From: Impatiens glandulifera
Taxonomy: Eukaryota; Streptophyta; Magnoliopsida; Ericales; Balsaminaceae
Direction of reading: 5' to 3'
DNA: 64,000 bases
Assembly (NCBI RefSeq): GCF_907164915.1
Contig: NC_061864.1
Location: forward strand, 15,941,889-16,005,888
The position numbers and the translations under genes are program-made. Position 1 is the first letter of the stretch. Each line of letters begins with the position of its first letter. Below, one piece after another: positions 1 through 10,778 of this stretch. The notes below the pieces were generated by a model. That model made no database searches, was not told where the DNA came from, and saw nothing but the letters and a program-made list of their open reading frames with translations.

Positions 1-334
1 GACAGAAGAAGAAATATATATTATATGCAAATAATAATATTTAATATTTGAAAAATAATAAATTAATAATTATACTAACAGCTATTCAAAATATGGGAAC
101 TTCGGACAAATCATTAGAAGTTGTATAAGATTCTGTGAAAAAAATGTTGTCACGAGCATCAATTTGTACATTCAATTAAACATGTATTGATATCTGCAAT
201 TCCAGAAACAAGGTATCATATATGTACAATTATAAACATTTTAATATTTTTAATTTTTTTTAAAGTGTATAGTATGGGTTTAAATTTAGGGTTAAAACTC
301 TGAAGAGAATTGGTTAATAAAGTACTATATATTA

Positions 335-470
335 TCCTATCAAAGTAGTTCATGATAAGAGTCGGTTTAAGAGACCAAAATGTCACGGGTTCGATTTTAT
401 CATGAAAGCATTTTGAGTTTAAGATTGTTTAAATGTTAATAACTCACATTTATTCAAATAAAAATTAACT
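335..470 (+). repeat. SINE-like tRNA-derived repeat, copy 1
   Basis: A tRNA-like promoter layout is visible: an A-box-like segment near 342-365 (ending GATAAGAGTCGG) followed about 25 bases later by a B box GGGTTCGATT at 387-396. The downstream text (TTTTGAGTTTAAG) recurs after the B box of the copies near 39.5 kb and 37.2 kb. It is not a tRNA gene because no acceptor or anticodon stem pairs. The family assignment is inferred from these shared boxes only. Confidence 0.5.
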
Positions 471-680
471 ATCATTTATTAATTTTTAATGCTAGAATAT
501 TAAAAAAAATACAAAATATATAATTAAATATGCGTTCCATAAATGTAATAACATTTACCGATGAGTATTAGTTGCAAAATCAGAAATCTTTACAAAAAAA
601 AAAAAAAAAAAAAACTTAAATAATTTGAACTAAGTAACCATTTATTCAAATAAGCCCTAGAATGGGTTAATCGTTGTTCA

Positions 681-690
681 TATTATATAA
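681..690 (+). promoter_or_regulatory. TATA box of the OVATE gene
   Basis: TATTATATAA lies about 90 bases before the start codon at 780 and would give a leader of about 65 bases. The leader is rich in CT (TTCTCCTTCTTCTCTCTCT), as is common for plant 5' UTRs. Confidence 0.5.
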
Positions 691-779
691 GAATATCAGA
701 GTCTCCCGTTAAGCCACTGAAAATTCTCCTTCTTCTCTCTCTAAAAAAATATTGAATTTACAGAAAGATTTCCTTCACG

Positions 780-1625
780 ATGGAGAACCAAAATCAAAGC
801 AAGTTGAAACTGAAAATCTCTCGTATGTTCCGTTCTTCATTCGGTTATTGTAAATCAGTTTCCGATGTCATCGAACGCCCTCCGCCGCCCTCCGCCGCCG
901 ACCAACCCCATCGTCACTACCAGCTAATCGAACTCTTCTCACCAAAGATCGAACCTTCTCGTCATACTCGCCGAGATAAATGGTCGAAGTTCGTAGAATC
1001 AGTTGACCAAAACTGTTCCCTAGCCAAAGATCGAATCTTTCAAAACAAAAAAGTTCAATATCACTCTCCCATCGCCATCGCCCCTCCCGTCACACCCATT
1101 TCTCCGATCAAATCATTTTCGACTAAACAGAAGAATCGAAAACAGAAGAAACATAGAAAGAAAAGAGCGACTTACAGCATGGACAAATATTACGAGTTTT
1201 TCAGCAGCAGCAGTGAAGAAGATGAAGAAGACGACAGAACAACGGCGACCCTTTTCTCTTCACGGTCACTTTCGTCTGATTCGTCGGTTTCATTCCGGGG
1301 AGGTGTTGAGAGAAGTCGGATGAGAAGGGAAGGAAAGGCGGTTGGTATGAACATGATGATGAATATGATGATGCCGGCGATAGAGATGAAGAAAGATGAT
1401 ATTAAAGTGAAGGATAGTTTGATGGTTGTGAAGAAATCAAAGGATCCATATAGCGATTTCAGGAACTCGATGGTGGAGATGATTGTTGAGAAGCAGATTT
1501 TCGCGGCAAAGGATTTGGAGAATCTTTTGCAGACTTTTCTGTCTTTGAATTCGAGTAATCATCATAGGGTTATTGTTGAGGTGTATACTGAGATTTGGGA
1601 GACACTGTTTTCTAACTGGTCTTAG
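780..1625 (+). CDS. OFP8: OVATE family transcriptional repressor (OFP7/OFP8-like)
   Basis: This is a single-exon gene of 281 residues. The last 60 residues, from about 219 (DPYSDFRNSMVEMI) to the end (EIWETLFSNWS), form the OVATE domain. Proteins of this family act in the nucleus as transcriptional repressors, bind KNOX and BELL homeodomain proteins and TRM proteins, and affect organ shape and secondary walls. The N-terminus (KLKLKISRMFRSSFGYC) is basic and resembles the start of OFP7/OFP8-type members. A lysine/arginine-rich patch near 118-131 may be a nuclear signal. It is followed by a serine/acidic run (SSSSEEDEEDD) and a methionine-rich stretch (MNMMMNMMM). The lack of introns fits the family. 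Subgroup placement rests on the N-terminus and is less certain than the family call. Confidence 0.92.
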   Translation: MENQNQSKLKLKISRMFRSSFGYCKSVSDVIERPPPPSAADQPHRHYQLIELFSPKIEPSRHTRRDKWSKFVESVDQNCSLAKDRIFQNKKVQYHSPIAIAPPVTPISPIKSFSTKQKNRKQKKHRKKRATYSMDKYYEFFSSSSEEDEEDDRTTATLFSSRSLSSDSSVSFRGGVERSRMRREGKAVGMNMMMNMMMPAIEMKKDDIKVKDSLMVVKKSKDPYSDFRNSMVEMIVEKQIFAAKDLENLLQTFLSLNSSNHHRVIVEVYTEIWETLFSNWS

Positions 1626-3703
1626 ATTAATGGCTAGGGTTCTTGTTCATGTTAATGTTCATGTTTGTGGTTTGGTTTGGTTTTCATAGATTAGTTTGAT
1701 AGTACCAAGTTAGTAGTACTGTTATTAACTGTATGGCATTAATGGTTGGTCTCTCTCGAGTTGCTTCAAATCTTATCATCATTGATAAATCATAAATTGT
1801 ACTAAGTCCTATGGTTTCAGCTAGCAAGAAACAACAGACCATTTCAATTAATCTATCATATTTTCGTTACTTATTTTTTGAAAAGATAATTTATGTATAA
1901 TGAAAAATTATAAAAAAATGATACTTTTTAAAATGTTTCAAAAAGTTTATTTGAAAAAACCTTTGAAATTATCTCTATTTGTTTCTATCAGACATATTTT
2001 AAAAAAATAACTATTAATTAGAAAGAATTTATAAAACAACTTGTTAGAAAAAAGGAGCTGAGTGATGATGTTGATAGTTGTTTGGATGGAAGCTTTTTGT
2101 AGATTCAGGAGAGAGAATTCATGAAGACGACAAAATTAAGCTACTATATTTTTGAAAGTGGACTGATGACTTCTCAAGAACCTGCATGGCATGTTTAAAC
2201 TATATTAATTTGAAAAAAACAAAATATAATTTATCTTTTTCTTTATCTAATTTTATTATAAAAAATGAAAGAATTTGTATCATGAACTTGAACTCCATGA
2301 TACAAGATTGTAATTAATATGTATGTATTTTAATTTTTTTTCTATTAAGTACAAGATTTTGTAATCAATACTTTAATTTAAGACATTTTAAAAATAGAAA
2401 TTTCTAACTCTGGTTAATTTTGATTTCTTAACCACCTATCCTTATCCAAAGGCAGATTTATTACACCCACCAAAGGAAGGTGAAGTGAACTCTAATTTTT
2501 TATTTCTTTTAATCTAATTAACTATTTATAACTCCTCTAATTATCATAAAGAAACCTAATATAGTTAGATAGCCGGCCTAGCTAGCTATATATGAAGAAG
2601 AAATGAAGAGTAGTTAAAGATTTAGCCCCTAATTCACTAGTTTTATCCACAATCTTTTCATCATTTTTCTCGAAGTCTTTAATAATTTTTTTTCGAGTCC
2701 ACTATAACTCTAATTTCTATATTAGTGTACTCTTCAAATTAGTTTGATATTGTTTTTTTTTACACAAACAATATTTTCTCAATTTTTTCACTTCATCTAT
2801 CTCAATCACTCTTTTTATCCATAAAAATACCAAAATACTTTTAATATATTTTTTCTATCTTATCTATTTAAATAATAAAATCGTCATTAAAATTTTAAAC
2901 TAATAAAGATTTTATTTATTATAGGTTAACTAGCATGGTATTTATTTGTAATAAAAATGTTTGGAAAGAAACTAGAGAGTGGGGAGGGGTGGATGGGCAG
3001 TTTGAATTAATGATGAGAGTGTGATTGGTAGTAGAAATATTCGAATGTAGATAGATAGATATATAGCCCGGCCATAGCTAGCTAGCTAGCTATGAAGAAG
3101 AAGAAGATGGAAGAAAGAGTAATTAAAGAATGTTTTGCACATGCATTCCTCTGCCTGCTTGGTCTGTCTGGTTTTGCAGAAGAGCAGATAAAGAAGGGTA
3201 AATAACATTAATATTAGCTGGATTTTCTCGATCCATCCGTAGTAATATTAGTTACTAGTCCATTTATTAATTGTCGCATTTTTTGGGATTTCGAGCTCAC
3301 TTTCTCTCTCTCTCTCTTGAGAAGAGAAGAGAAGATAATAATGGCGTAGGAGGAGGAGGAAGAGGAGTACTGACATATGCTGCATTGCCTCATCCTTCCT
3401 TTGTTCCTTAAGAATTGCAGCAATGGGGAGCGTTTCTTTTCTTTCCTTTTTCCCTTAATTGTCTCTCTCCCTATACAATCCAACCGAGTACCATAAATTG
3501 ACTATACATCACCTTATAACATATCCATCAATGGATCACGTGACCCACTATTATCATTTGGCTTTGTTTCATCAATTCAAATAACCTTACTTAGGTATAT
3601 ATACTATAGTGCTACTAGGGTTTGTTTTATCTTCATTCTTTTGCACCTTTTTTTATTGCTTTTTTGTTTATATCTTTTCATTCAACCTATAAGAAATTAT
3701 AAA
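1626..3703. other. Intergenic region with a duplicated purine-rich segment
   Basis: No convincing coding sequence. Segments at about 2565-2640 and 3045-3130 share a layout: GATAG, CCGGCC, then AGCTAGCTA repeats, TGAAGAAGAA, and a GTA.TTAAAGA motif. A reverse-strand open frame at 3214-3483 is serine-rich, low-complexity and matches no family I know. A G-box (CACGTG) is present near 3538. Confidence 0.4.
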
Positions 3704-4003
3704 GGGAAGAATGCCAATTTTAAACACCAAGTTGTAAGAAGGTGTCAAATTTACTCATTAAGTATCAAAATTTTATTTATATATACTAACTTGTCAAAAA
3801 GTGTCAAATTTATTTAAAATAACAAAAAAGTTAAACGGAGTTAAAAGTTTTGCCACATTTAATATCCACCTATTTTTTATTTATTTTTAATTTACATTAA
3901 TTATTTTAATATTTTTTTCATTCAAACAAAACATCTAAAATATTTTTCCTTGTCCATTTTTTCTCTCTCTATCCCCAACTCTTCATTTCTTTTAATTGTT
4001 CAT

Positions 4004-4077
4004 CTTCTATCCACACCATTAATCATATTTGATGAAGAACCTTCTATCCACACCATTAATCATATCTGATGAAGAAC
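4004..4077. repeat. Two tandem copies of a 37-base unit inside the Mutator-like element
   Basis: The unit beginning CTTCTATCCACACCATTAAT occurs at 4004-4040 and again at 4041-4077 with one difference. It lies on the 3' side of the Dof-like fragment, read on the minus strand. Confidence 0.85.
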
Positions 4078-4079
4078 CG

Positions 4080-4330
4080 CCGAAATATTTGGAATCAACT
4101 CCGTTTGAAATCCTAGATCAGGATTTCATTTTCCTGTTTTTCCGATAGTCGTCGCCGATCGATACACTACGGAGGGCCCCACCTTTTGTCCAGTACCTTC
4201 TACATATCTTGCAGAAATACCTCGGTTACGCGAAACTGTAGTTGTTGTAGTAACATATTGCATCTCGAACACTTCATCGGCTGTTCCGCCACCTTCACCG
4301 TCGTCACAGTTTTTTGGCCACCTGATTATT
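4080..4330 (-). pseudogene. Broken Dof zinc-finger fragment captured by the element
   Basis: Read on the minus strand, AEQPMKCSRCN (about 4290-4257) gives the first cysteine pair of a Dof domain. After a junction of 4 bases where about 21 are expected, a different frame gives YYNNYSFA, a TAA stop at 4228-4226, then [19 protein letters not shown] and finally RKNRKMKS and a TGA at 4120-4118. This is the order of the plant-only Dof DNA-binding domain (CX2C...[24 protein letters not shown]). The second cysteine pair (CKIC) is intact. The frameshift, the in-frame stop at the usual glutamine position, and loss of the conserved GGG downstream make it non-functional. Dof proteins bind AAAG elements; this fragment cannot encode one. 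Confidence 0.85.
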
Positions 4331-4724
4331 CTTCCATCACAATATTATTATTTGACGTCGACATAGCTAGTTCATTAATAGAGATTTCAGAAAAAATAGA
4401 TTACTTATATTAGAGATGAAGAGGAACAGTGAGAAGAAAATGAAGAATTGGGTAAAGAGAGAGAAAAAATGGATATGGAAAAATTTAAATGTTTTGTTTA
4501 AATGAAAAAAGAATTAAAGTAATGTAAATTAAAAACAAATAAAAAATAGGTGGATATTAAATGTGGCAAAAATTTTAACTCCGTTAAATTTTTCTGTTAG
4601 TTTAAATAAATTTGACACTTTTGACAAGTTAGTATATATAAATAGAATTTTGATACTTAATAAGTAAATTTGACACCTTCTTACAACTTGGTGTGTAAAA
4701 TTGACATTCTTTCCAAATTATAAA

Positions 4725-5028
4725 TTAAATGAATTTTGTTTGAAAATCACATTTATATTTATTTAAAATTATTAATAAGAAAATCATTTTTTCATATGAA
4801 TATTATTTTAAAATAAATATGATATTTTTCATTTTTTTGAAAATGTCAATATATATTTAAAAATGATAAAAAATCGTTTAAGCACAATAACAAAACATGA
4901 ATGATTTAAAAATATTACTGAATAAGTTATCGAGCTCGTAAGTCCTCTAGAAGAATAATTAATTCTCCGACGGACTCTACTACATTTTCGGAACGAATCT
5001 CAGAAGTGTCATAATAATATCATTATGA
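4725..5028. other. AT-rich spacer
   Basis: About 300 bases of AT-rich sequence between the Mutator-like element and the LINE relic. I see no gene or structured repeat here. Confidence 0.4.
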
Positions 5029-5029
5029 A

Positions 5030-7230
5030 TGATACACATTAGAGGACTACAATCATTAAAAGTTCGACGATTTCTCTCCATTCAGATAGTGCACAAAAAT
5101 AATAATTGGGATAGTAACTCAAATATGAAAGTTTGTCATATCAGACGCATCAATCCAAACTTCTTAGCAACTATCCAAATACTCGGTTATCACCCAAGAA
5201 ATCCCAATAATACTCTACAAAAGGCTCCATATACTAGTCATCTATCGACAATGCAAACATAAGTGAGTTATCGATTTAATCAATTCGTGACATATACGAC
5301 TAACCATGATACAATCTTTTTTCATTCACATATATCATCCCTAAGAATACCACCGTGAATAACGCTTCATCCAAAGAACGAGATCTTGTTTGGAATCTTT
5401 GACATCCAAAGTTTCTCCCAACAAAAATTATATGAAATCGTCTTAGTGAACAATTTGTAACAATGCTCACATGAAAATTATCAATGTCTTGCCAACGCAT
5501 AACGTCTTGTTTAGACGAGGACACTTGTTTGCATCCTACCAAAAGAAAACCCTATTATGTGATAACTCTCACTAATGTTTAATCTCCTTCTATATCTAAT
5601 TCGACTAGCGAAACCACTAGATCGATGATCAAACATATCACTAACTGTGACAATTCTACATATAGAAATGGAAACAAGCTCATGATACGTCGTAGCTAGA
5701 CTTTGACACTACACCAAATGTCTTCTTAAAAAATGATTGAAGAACCATCCCCACAATGAATCTAGATTGCTCACGAAAACTTTTCCACAAAATAAATTCC
5801 CCTCCAAATGTTAAATCTCGTTGGATAATTAGACATTATAGTGAACCAACTAGACCAATCATGACCATACTTTTATCTGATCATCGATGCCCAAAGACTA
5901 TTCGATTCCGTTGCAAATCTATTACACAATTTTGATAGAAGAGTCTTATTAAAGAAAAATAAGATCACGAGTATTCAGACCTCACTGATCTTTAAAACAT
6001 TTAACCTTATTTTAACTAGCTAGATGACAAAACAATGAGTTAAAAGATCTTCATAAAAATTTACACATTATTCTCTTCATTTTCACGGTCACACTCTTAA
6101 GAAGAATAAATAAATACATCATATATGTGGGCAAATATGACAATGCACTCTTAATGAAGATTAATCGACCATTTTTCGAGATTATTTTATTTTTCCATCT
6201 AGATAATTTATATTATACTTTAGTGATAATCGGGTCTCAAGAGAACTTAGATCGTAATTTAGCACCCAATGACATACCAAGATATGTTGACGGAAGACCA
6301 CTAATTATAAACTTCAACACATATGCCAACCTCACTCTTCTTCTATTCGAAACAGAATTTGAGAAAAATATGTCTAACTTATTAAGATAAATTTGAAGAC
6401 TAGAGAATGCACTGCATAACCATAAAATATCGCGAAGCAGTTTAAAATCCATGTAGGTAGTCTGAACCATACAAAGCGTTTCATCAACAAAAAAAATCAA
6501 ATGTGATATGTCAAAATAATATCTTTTTAACTCACAACTCATTCCACGGATGAGTCTCGAGTTTTCTTCGAAAGCCATCATTTTTTAGATGACTTCTATA
6601 ACAATAATGAACAAGAAAGGAGATACTGGATCACATTGTCTGATCCCTCGAGAGCTCTCAAAAAATCCATGAAAAGTTCCATTAACGATAACATAAAACT
6701 TAATTGTTGAGATACAAAATCTAATCCAACCAATCCATATCGCACCCATTCTCATTTTGTCTATTAAATCGAAAACTCCCAATTGACATGATCATAAACT
6801 TTTTGTATATTTAACTTGATAAACGCACATTTGTCACATCTTAAATTAGATGAGTCTATGCACACATTAACTATTGATACGACATCATAGATTTGACGTC
6901 CTTTGATTACGCCATCTAATTAACATATTGGACAAACATTTTGCGGCAATCTTATAGATAGACGAAATGAGACTAATATGCCTAAAGTTATTCACATCAA
7001 TAGTCCATTGATCTTTACGAATGAGACATATCAAACTAGAGTTATAATTCTTGTAAAATGATAAAAAATAATTAATTGCTTCCATTATTCTAGTCTTAAG
7101 GAAATGTCATGCTTTCTTGAAAATGATCAAAGAAAACTCGTCGCATCCTAACGCTTTATCACTTCCACAACTCTTAATTGTCTCCTCAACCACCTCTAAC
7201 TTAAAACGAGCCCCAATACATCTTTTTACG
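5030..7230 (-). mobile_element. Degenerate LINE (L1-type) ORF2 relic
   Basis: On the minus strand several broken frames line up in the order of a plant LINE ORF2. First comes NFRHISLISSIYKIAAKCLSN (7085-6885; family FRPISL...YKI.AK.L). Next is SSRGIRQCDPVSPFLF (6782-6585; family RGLRQGDPLSPFLF), then FVDETL (family FADD catalytic box) and LPSTYLGMSLGA (6581-6237). Beyond that, SRWKNKIISKNGRLIFIKSALSYLP (split here as SRWKNKII and NGRLIFIKSALSYLP) and, near 5400-5300, KIPNKISFFGWSV correspond to the post-RT region. Changed catalytic residues (FADD to FVDE, RQGD to RQCD), stops and frameshifts show it is dead. It is truncated at the 5' end, as usual for LINEs. Confidence 0.8.
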
Positions 7231-7272
7231 CTGTACTAATTGAATAAAAAATAATATAAAAAAAACCCTTAA

Positions 7273-7990
7273 GGTATGTTTGGATGGGTAAAATTATATT
7301 TGGAATTGGCATTGAAATTCTAATTCCAATTTAATAAGAAATATTGACATTGAATTACAATTCAATTCTTATGTTTTAGAAAACTATAGAATTGTAATTT
7401 AATCTCGGTTCTTATATTTGAAAAAAAAAATGAATATAATAAAAATAATTTTAATATATATTATTTATTTTATTAAAATATTGATTTGACATAACCAATT
7501 AGAATAGCTAAGTGTTAAATGATTTTTTAAGTTTAATTTTCTATTAAAAAAATACCGATTTAAAATGTTAAATTCATAGATTTAAAAAATAAAATATATT
7601 GGTTCGACATTTTAACTTTCTAAATTTAAAAACAAAATATTGGTTCAATATGTTAACTTACTTAAAAAAGAAAAGACATCGGTTCTATATTTTAACATCC
7701 TAAATTAAAAAAAAAAAAAATTATTAACTAAAATTTTTAATGTGTTTTAAATTATAAAATAATAAGTTGTTTTGATTGGAAAAAAATATAATTTAGAATT
7801 AAATTCTGACCTAAAAACAATGTAATTAAGAACTATAAAATTAGCTTAATTTCATTGATATTATAATTTTACTTCCAATTTTTAATATGAAATGGTCTAT
7901 CAAAATTTAAGAATTAAAATTGGACCTTCCAATTTCATTTTTAATTTCAAATTTAATATCAATTTCAATTTCAAAGTTACCAAACATACC
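7273..7990. mobile_element. Tourist/PIF-Harbinger-like MITE
   Basis: The ends are inverted: GGTATGTTTGG at 7273 and CCAAACATACC ending at 7990. TAA lies directly outside on both sides (7270-7272 and 7991-7993), the 3-base target duplication of PIF/Harbinger elements. Inside the perfect 11 bases the ends stay loosely complementary (AATTGGCATTGAAATTC against ATTTCAATTTCAAAG). At 718 bases it is AT-rich and codes for nothing. Confidence 0.65.
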
Positions 7991-7993
7991 TAA

Positions 7994-8357
7994 ATTTGAC
8001 TATACTTTGTAATGTATACAAGTAGTGATTTCTGGTTTTTTCATTTTCTACTATCTAGATATAACTTTTTAAAATATATAAATATGTAAATAGTAAAGAG
8101 TAATTAATAATTAATAATTAATATTATAGAAAAGAAAACATACTATAAAAGATATCAATGAATAAAGTCTTAAAACTTTTAAGTGTGTATAAAAAAATAA
8201 ATTTAAATAATATATATTAATAGATAACTCGCAGAGATACTTTAAGTATCAAAATATTTATTCAAAGCTAATAAAAAATTTAGGTTCTATTTTCGTTTTA
8301 AATCGAGGTGTACTACATTATTAAGATACTGCAAATTAGTAATTAATTCATTAAAAA

Positions 8358-8408
<51 letters not shown>

Positions 8409-10247
8409 TTTTAATTTTAGGAAGACCTCATATTCTTAGGCATTGTCATTGAGTTCAACTTAGCGATTTTAATTTTTAAATGAAGATTAATTTTGAATGT
8501 TTTCATCTCTCAAGTAATATTTTTTCAAATTATGATACAATCCTGAGCTAGTAATCAAACTAAATTTTAATTTCATTATCAATAAAAATATCAAATAAAA
8601 ATAAATTTACTAGAGTAATTTAAGTGATAATAAAATTTACCTTATCGAACTTAAAGTTTCATGTTCATGCTTTTAATATATTTAAATTAATTGATTACAA
8701 TGTTTTATATTTAATATTTAAATTAAGTGACAACGAGTCTTATATTATATTTTTTCAAGATTTTGTCTAAAAGTTTTTGTTTAATAAAAAGAATTAAGTT
8801 ATTTAAATTTATATTTGGTTTAATTATTAAAGTGTCATTTTATATTTAAAATTAATATATAATAATTTTAAAAAATAATAGAAAATATATTAATATTTTA
8901 ATTAATAAAATAAATGAGGCTATCAATAAGATAATGAATGATAATGTTTAATAATTTATGATTGATTTTTTTTTAAAACTCAATTGAATATAGATTTTTA
9001 AAAGAGTTCTTTTAAAAACATGTCTATTGTTAATTGAAAATTATTGGCTCAAGCCCACTTATTATTTACTTGGGCCTATTTATGGGCTATTCAAAATCCA
9101 TTTCCTAAAATGAATTATAATCTAATTAACTTTATTATTATTTATTGTGAATTTACTCTTTATATAAAACATCAATTTACTGCAACATATTTATTTAATT
9201 TTTCTCTTGATTATCCAAATATAAAAAATGACAATTAATTAAATAATAATATTTTTATTTAATAAAAGATAAAGAATTTAGAGAAGGATGTAGCAAATAC
9301 ATTTGTATTATGTAGTTGTTTTGTTATGATTCCAGTAGGGCGCCGATAATCACGGCACAAGTGATGGGTTTTTGTGGTCATTAAAGTAAAACAAATATAT
9401 AAATATATATATGGGACCATTTGACTCATTAGTTTTATTTATTTTTTAAATTTTAGAAATGATATTTTTACATTTTTTAACACAATTCAATAACTGAAAA
9501 TGAATAATTAAAATATTTATAAATAAACATCAAAGAAAAAGTGTTAAATTGAATTATCAAAATATCATATTAAATTGGAGTGATAATAATAAGTTATTAC
9601 TTTTCTTTAAAATAAAAAGAAATACTAATTAATTAATTATAATTTTTTAGAAAGTTTGTGAAGTAATATTTTAATATCTGAATTAGATAAAGAAAAATGA
9701 TTGAAGAGAGAATTTGAAAGTGAGAATAGGTGAGGGAATGAATTTTTTCTATTTACTCAATCTTATTTTTTTTTTCAAGGCTACATCATTTCCTCTCATT
9801 CTCACACAAATTTCCGTTCATACCAAAAAAGTAATATGTACAATGACTCAATTAATAATTACTTAAAACTCCAAGATCACCTCTATGAATTTCAATAATA
9901 TTGAATGGAGAAAATATGCCCATTATAAATATTGTCTCAATCATAAGGATTTCACTGGCCTAACTTTAAGTTAAAAATATTCCAGCTAAATAATCATCCA
10001 ATGCTCATGATGGTGACTAGGAGCCAATACCTTCCATTTCAAAAGGGTAAAATACAATGCCATCATTAAAAGTTAACACAAAATAAAAGTAATAATGGAA
10101 GTATCTTAATCCACACTCATGTTTTGTCTCCATATATTCCCTCTTTTTCAGTAATTTGCTTCTTTCAGTTTCAATTTTTCCTACTCTCAATAGAGCCAAA
10201 TAAATAGCACAAGACTATCATTTCTGTAGACCTCCATTCCAACCACA
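7994..10247. other. AT-rich intergenic region before the OFP17-like gene
   Basis: No gene is recognisable. It contains an (AT)n microsatellite at 8362-8405 and long runs of A and T. The largest open frame (9044-9238) is low-complexity and matches nothing known to me. Confidence 0.4.
8362..8405. repeat. (AT)n microsatellite
   Basis: About 22 uninterrupted AT dinucleotides, seen directly. Confidence 0.97.
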
Positions 10248-10778
10248 ATGGTGCTAACTAGAACCTCCATAATTTCCAACACAAAGAAGTTCTTCAAAAG
10301 AAAATTGCAAAGCTTCAAGATCTTCATCTCCGGTGGATACCAAAGGCTTCCTAAAACCTATCATTTCAACCCCTTTTTTTGCGGCTGCAACTCATCCAAC
10401 ACCAACAATGTCATTAATCACGTGTTCTACTCCGATTTCAACATACAAAACAAAGACACTGACAAAGCAAATGAAACCGAAAGAGAAGATGATCAAAGGA
10501 AGGAAATAATCCCATCCAACATTAACAATCGACCGAAAAAAGGATTGTCTTGTTCCCGAAGTGTGAGGGAAAGAAGAGCTTGTATGGTTGGTAACAAGTT
10601 GATTAGAGAATTGGAAATTGTGGAAAAGAGAAGTAGTGTGGAACATCGATTGGACGTTGAAGAAGTTTTACATTACTACTCTCGTCTTACTTGCCCAGCT
10701 TATCGAGATATAGTTGATCAATTCTTGATCAATTTGTATGAAGACATCTCCGATGAACAAAACCCTAGCTCCGGCTAA
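10248..10778 (+). CDS. OFP17: OVATE-related protein, OFP17-like
   Basis: A single-exon gene of 176 residues. The C-terminal part (about residues 105-170) holds SCSRSVRERRACMVGNKL, then DVEEVLHYYSRLTCPAYRD, then IVDQFLINLYEDI. This layout is that of small plant proteins annotated as OFP17-like, distant relatives of OVATE repressors with a shortened OVATE-like tail. The N-terminus is basic (TKKFFKRKLQSFKIF). The middle (about 60-100) is polar and probably disordered. The start at 10248 is the first ATG of the frame and is followed directly by the basic segment. Function in this subgroup is poorly known; a role in transcriptional repression is inferred from the family. It lies 8.6 kb downstream of the other OVATE gene on the same strand, but the two proteins are too different to be a recent tandem pair. 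Confidence 0.75.
   Translation: MVLTRTSIISNTKKFFKRKLQSFKIFISGGYQRLPKTYHFNPFFCGCNSSNTNNVINHVFYSDFNIQNKDTDKANETEREDDQRKEIIPSNINNRPKKGLSCSRSVRERRACMVGNKLIRELEIVEKRSSVEHRLDVEEVLHYYSRLTCPAYRDIVDQFLINLYEDISDEQNPSSG

Larger units (their letters stand above)
1..779. other. AT-rich upstream region of the OVATE gene
   Basis: No gene is visible before the OVATE start codon. The stretch holds a SINE-like copy (about 335-470), a 21-base A run (594-614) and, just before the gene, a core-promoter-like segment. The rest is low-complexity AT sequence without a readable frame. Confidence 0.5.
3704..4714. mobile_element. Mutator-like element with long terminal inverted repeats and captured gene fragment (Pack-MULE type)
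   Basis: The left end (GGGAAGAATGCCAATTTTAA from 3704) and the reverse complement of the right end (GGAAAGAATGTCAATTTTAC, ending 4714) match. The similarity runs about 300 bases inwards on each side (to about 4005 and from about 4415). The element is flanked by a perfect 10-base direct repeat AAATTATAAA at 3694-3703 and 4715-4724. Long inverted repeats with a 9-11 base target duplication are the hallmark of Mutator-like elements. The 400-base interior is richer in GC than the surroundings and contains a Dof-domain pseudogene on the minus strand. There is no transposase, so it would depend on a partner in trans. Confidence 0.85.

Noticed and set aside
380..400. tRNA gene
   Set aside because: Only A- and B-box-like motifs are present; no cloverleaf can be drawn, so a SINE explains it better.
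3138..3200. Possible microRNA hairpin (CTGCCTGCTTGGTC...GCAGAAGAGCAG)
   Set aside because: Pairing is short and no known mature plant microRNA sequence matches.
3214..3483. Reverse-strand 89-residue open frame with CSICQ
   Set aside because: Serine and lysine runs come from GA/CT-rich DNA. No domain, no splice-linked exon, and the single CxxC is not enough for a zinc finger.
4186..4413. Plus-strand 75-residue open frame inside the Mutator-like element
   Set aside because: It is the antisense shadow of the Dof fragment; the minus strand carries the recognisable domain.
10392..10646. Reverse-strand hydrophobic open frame opposite the OFP17-like gene
   Set aside because: Shadow of the plus-strand gene; no family resemblance.
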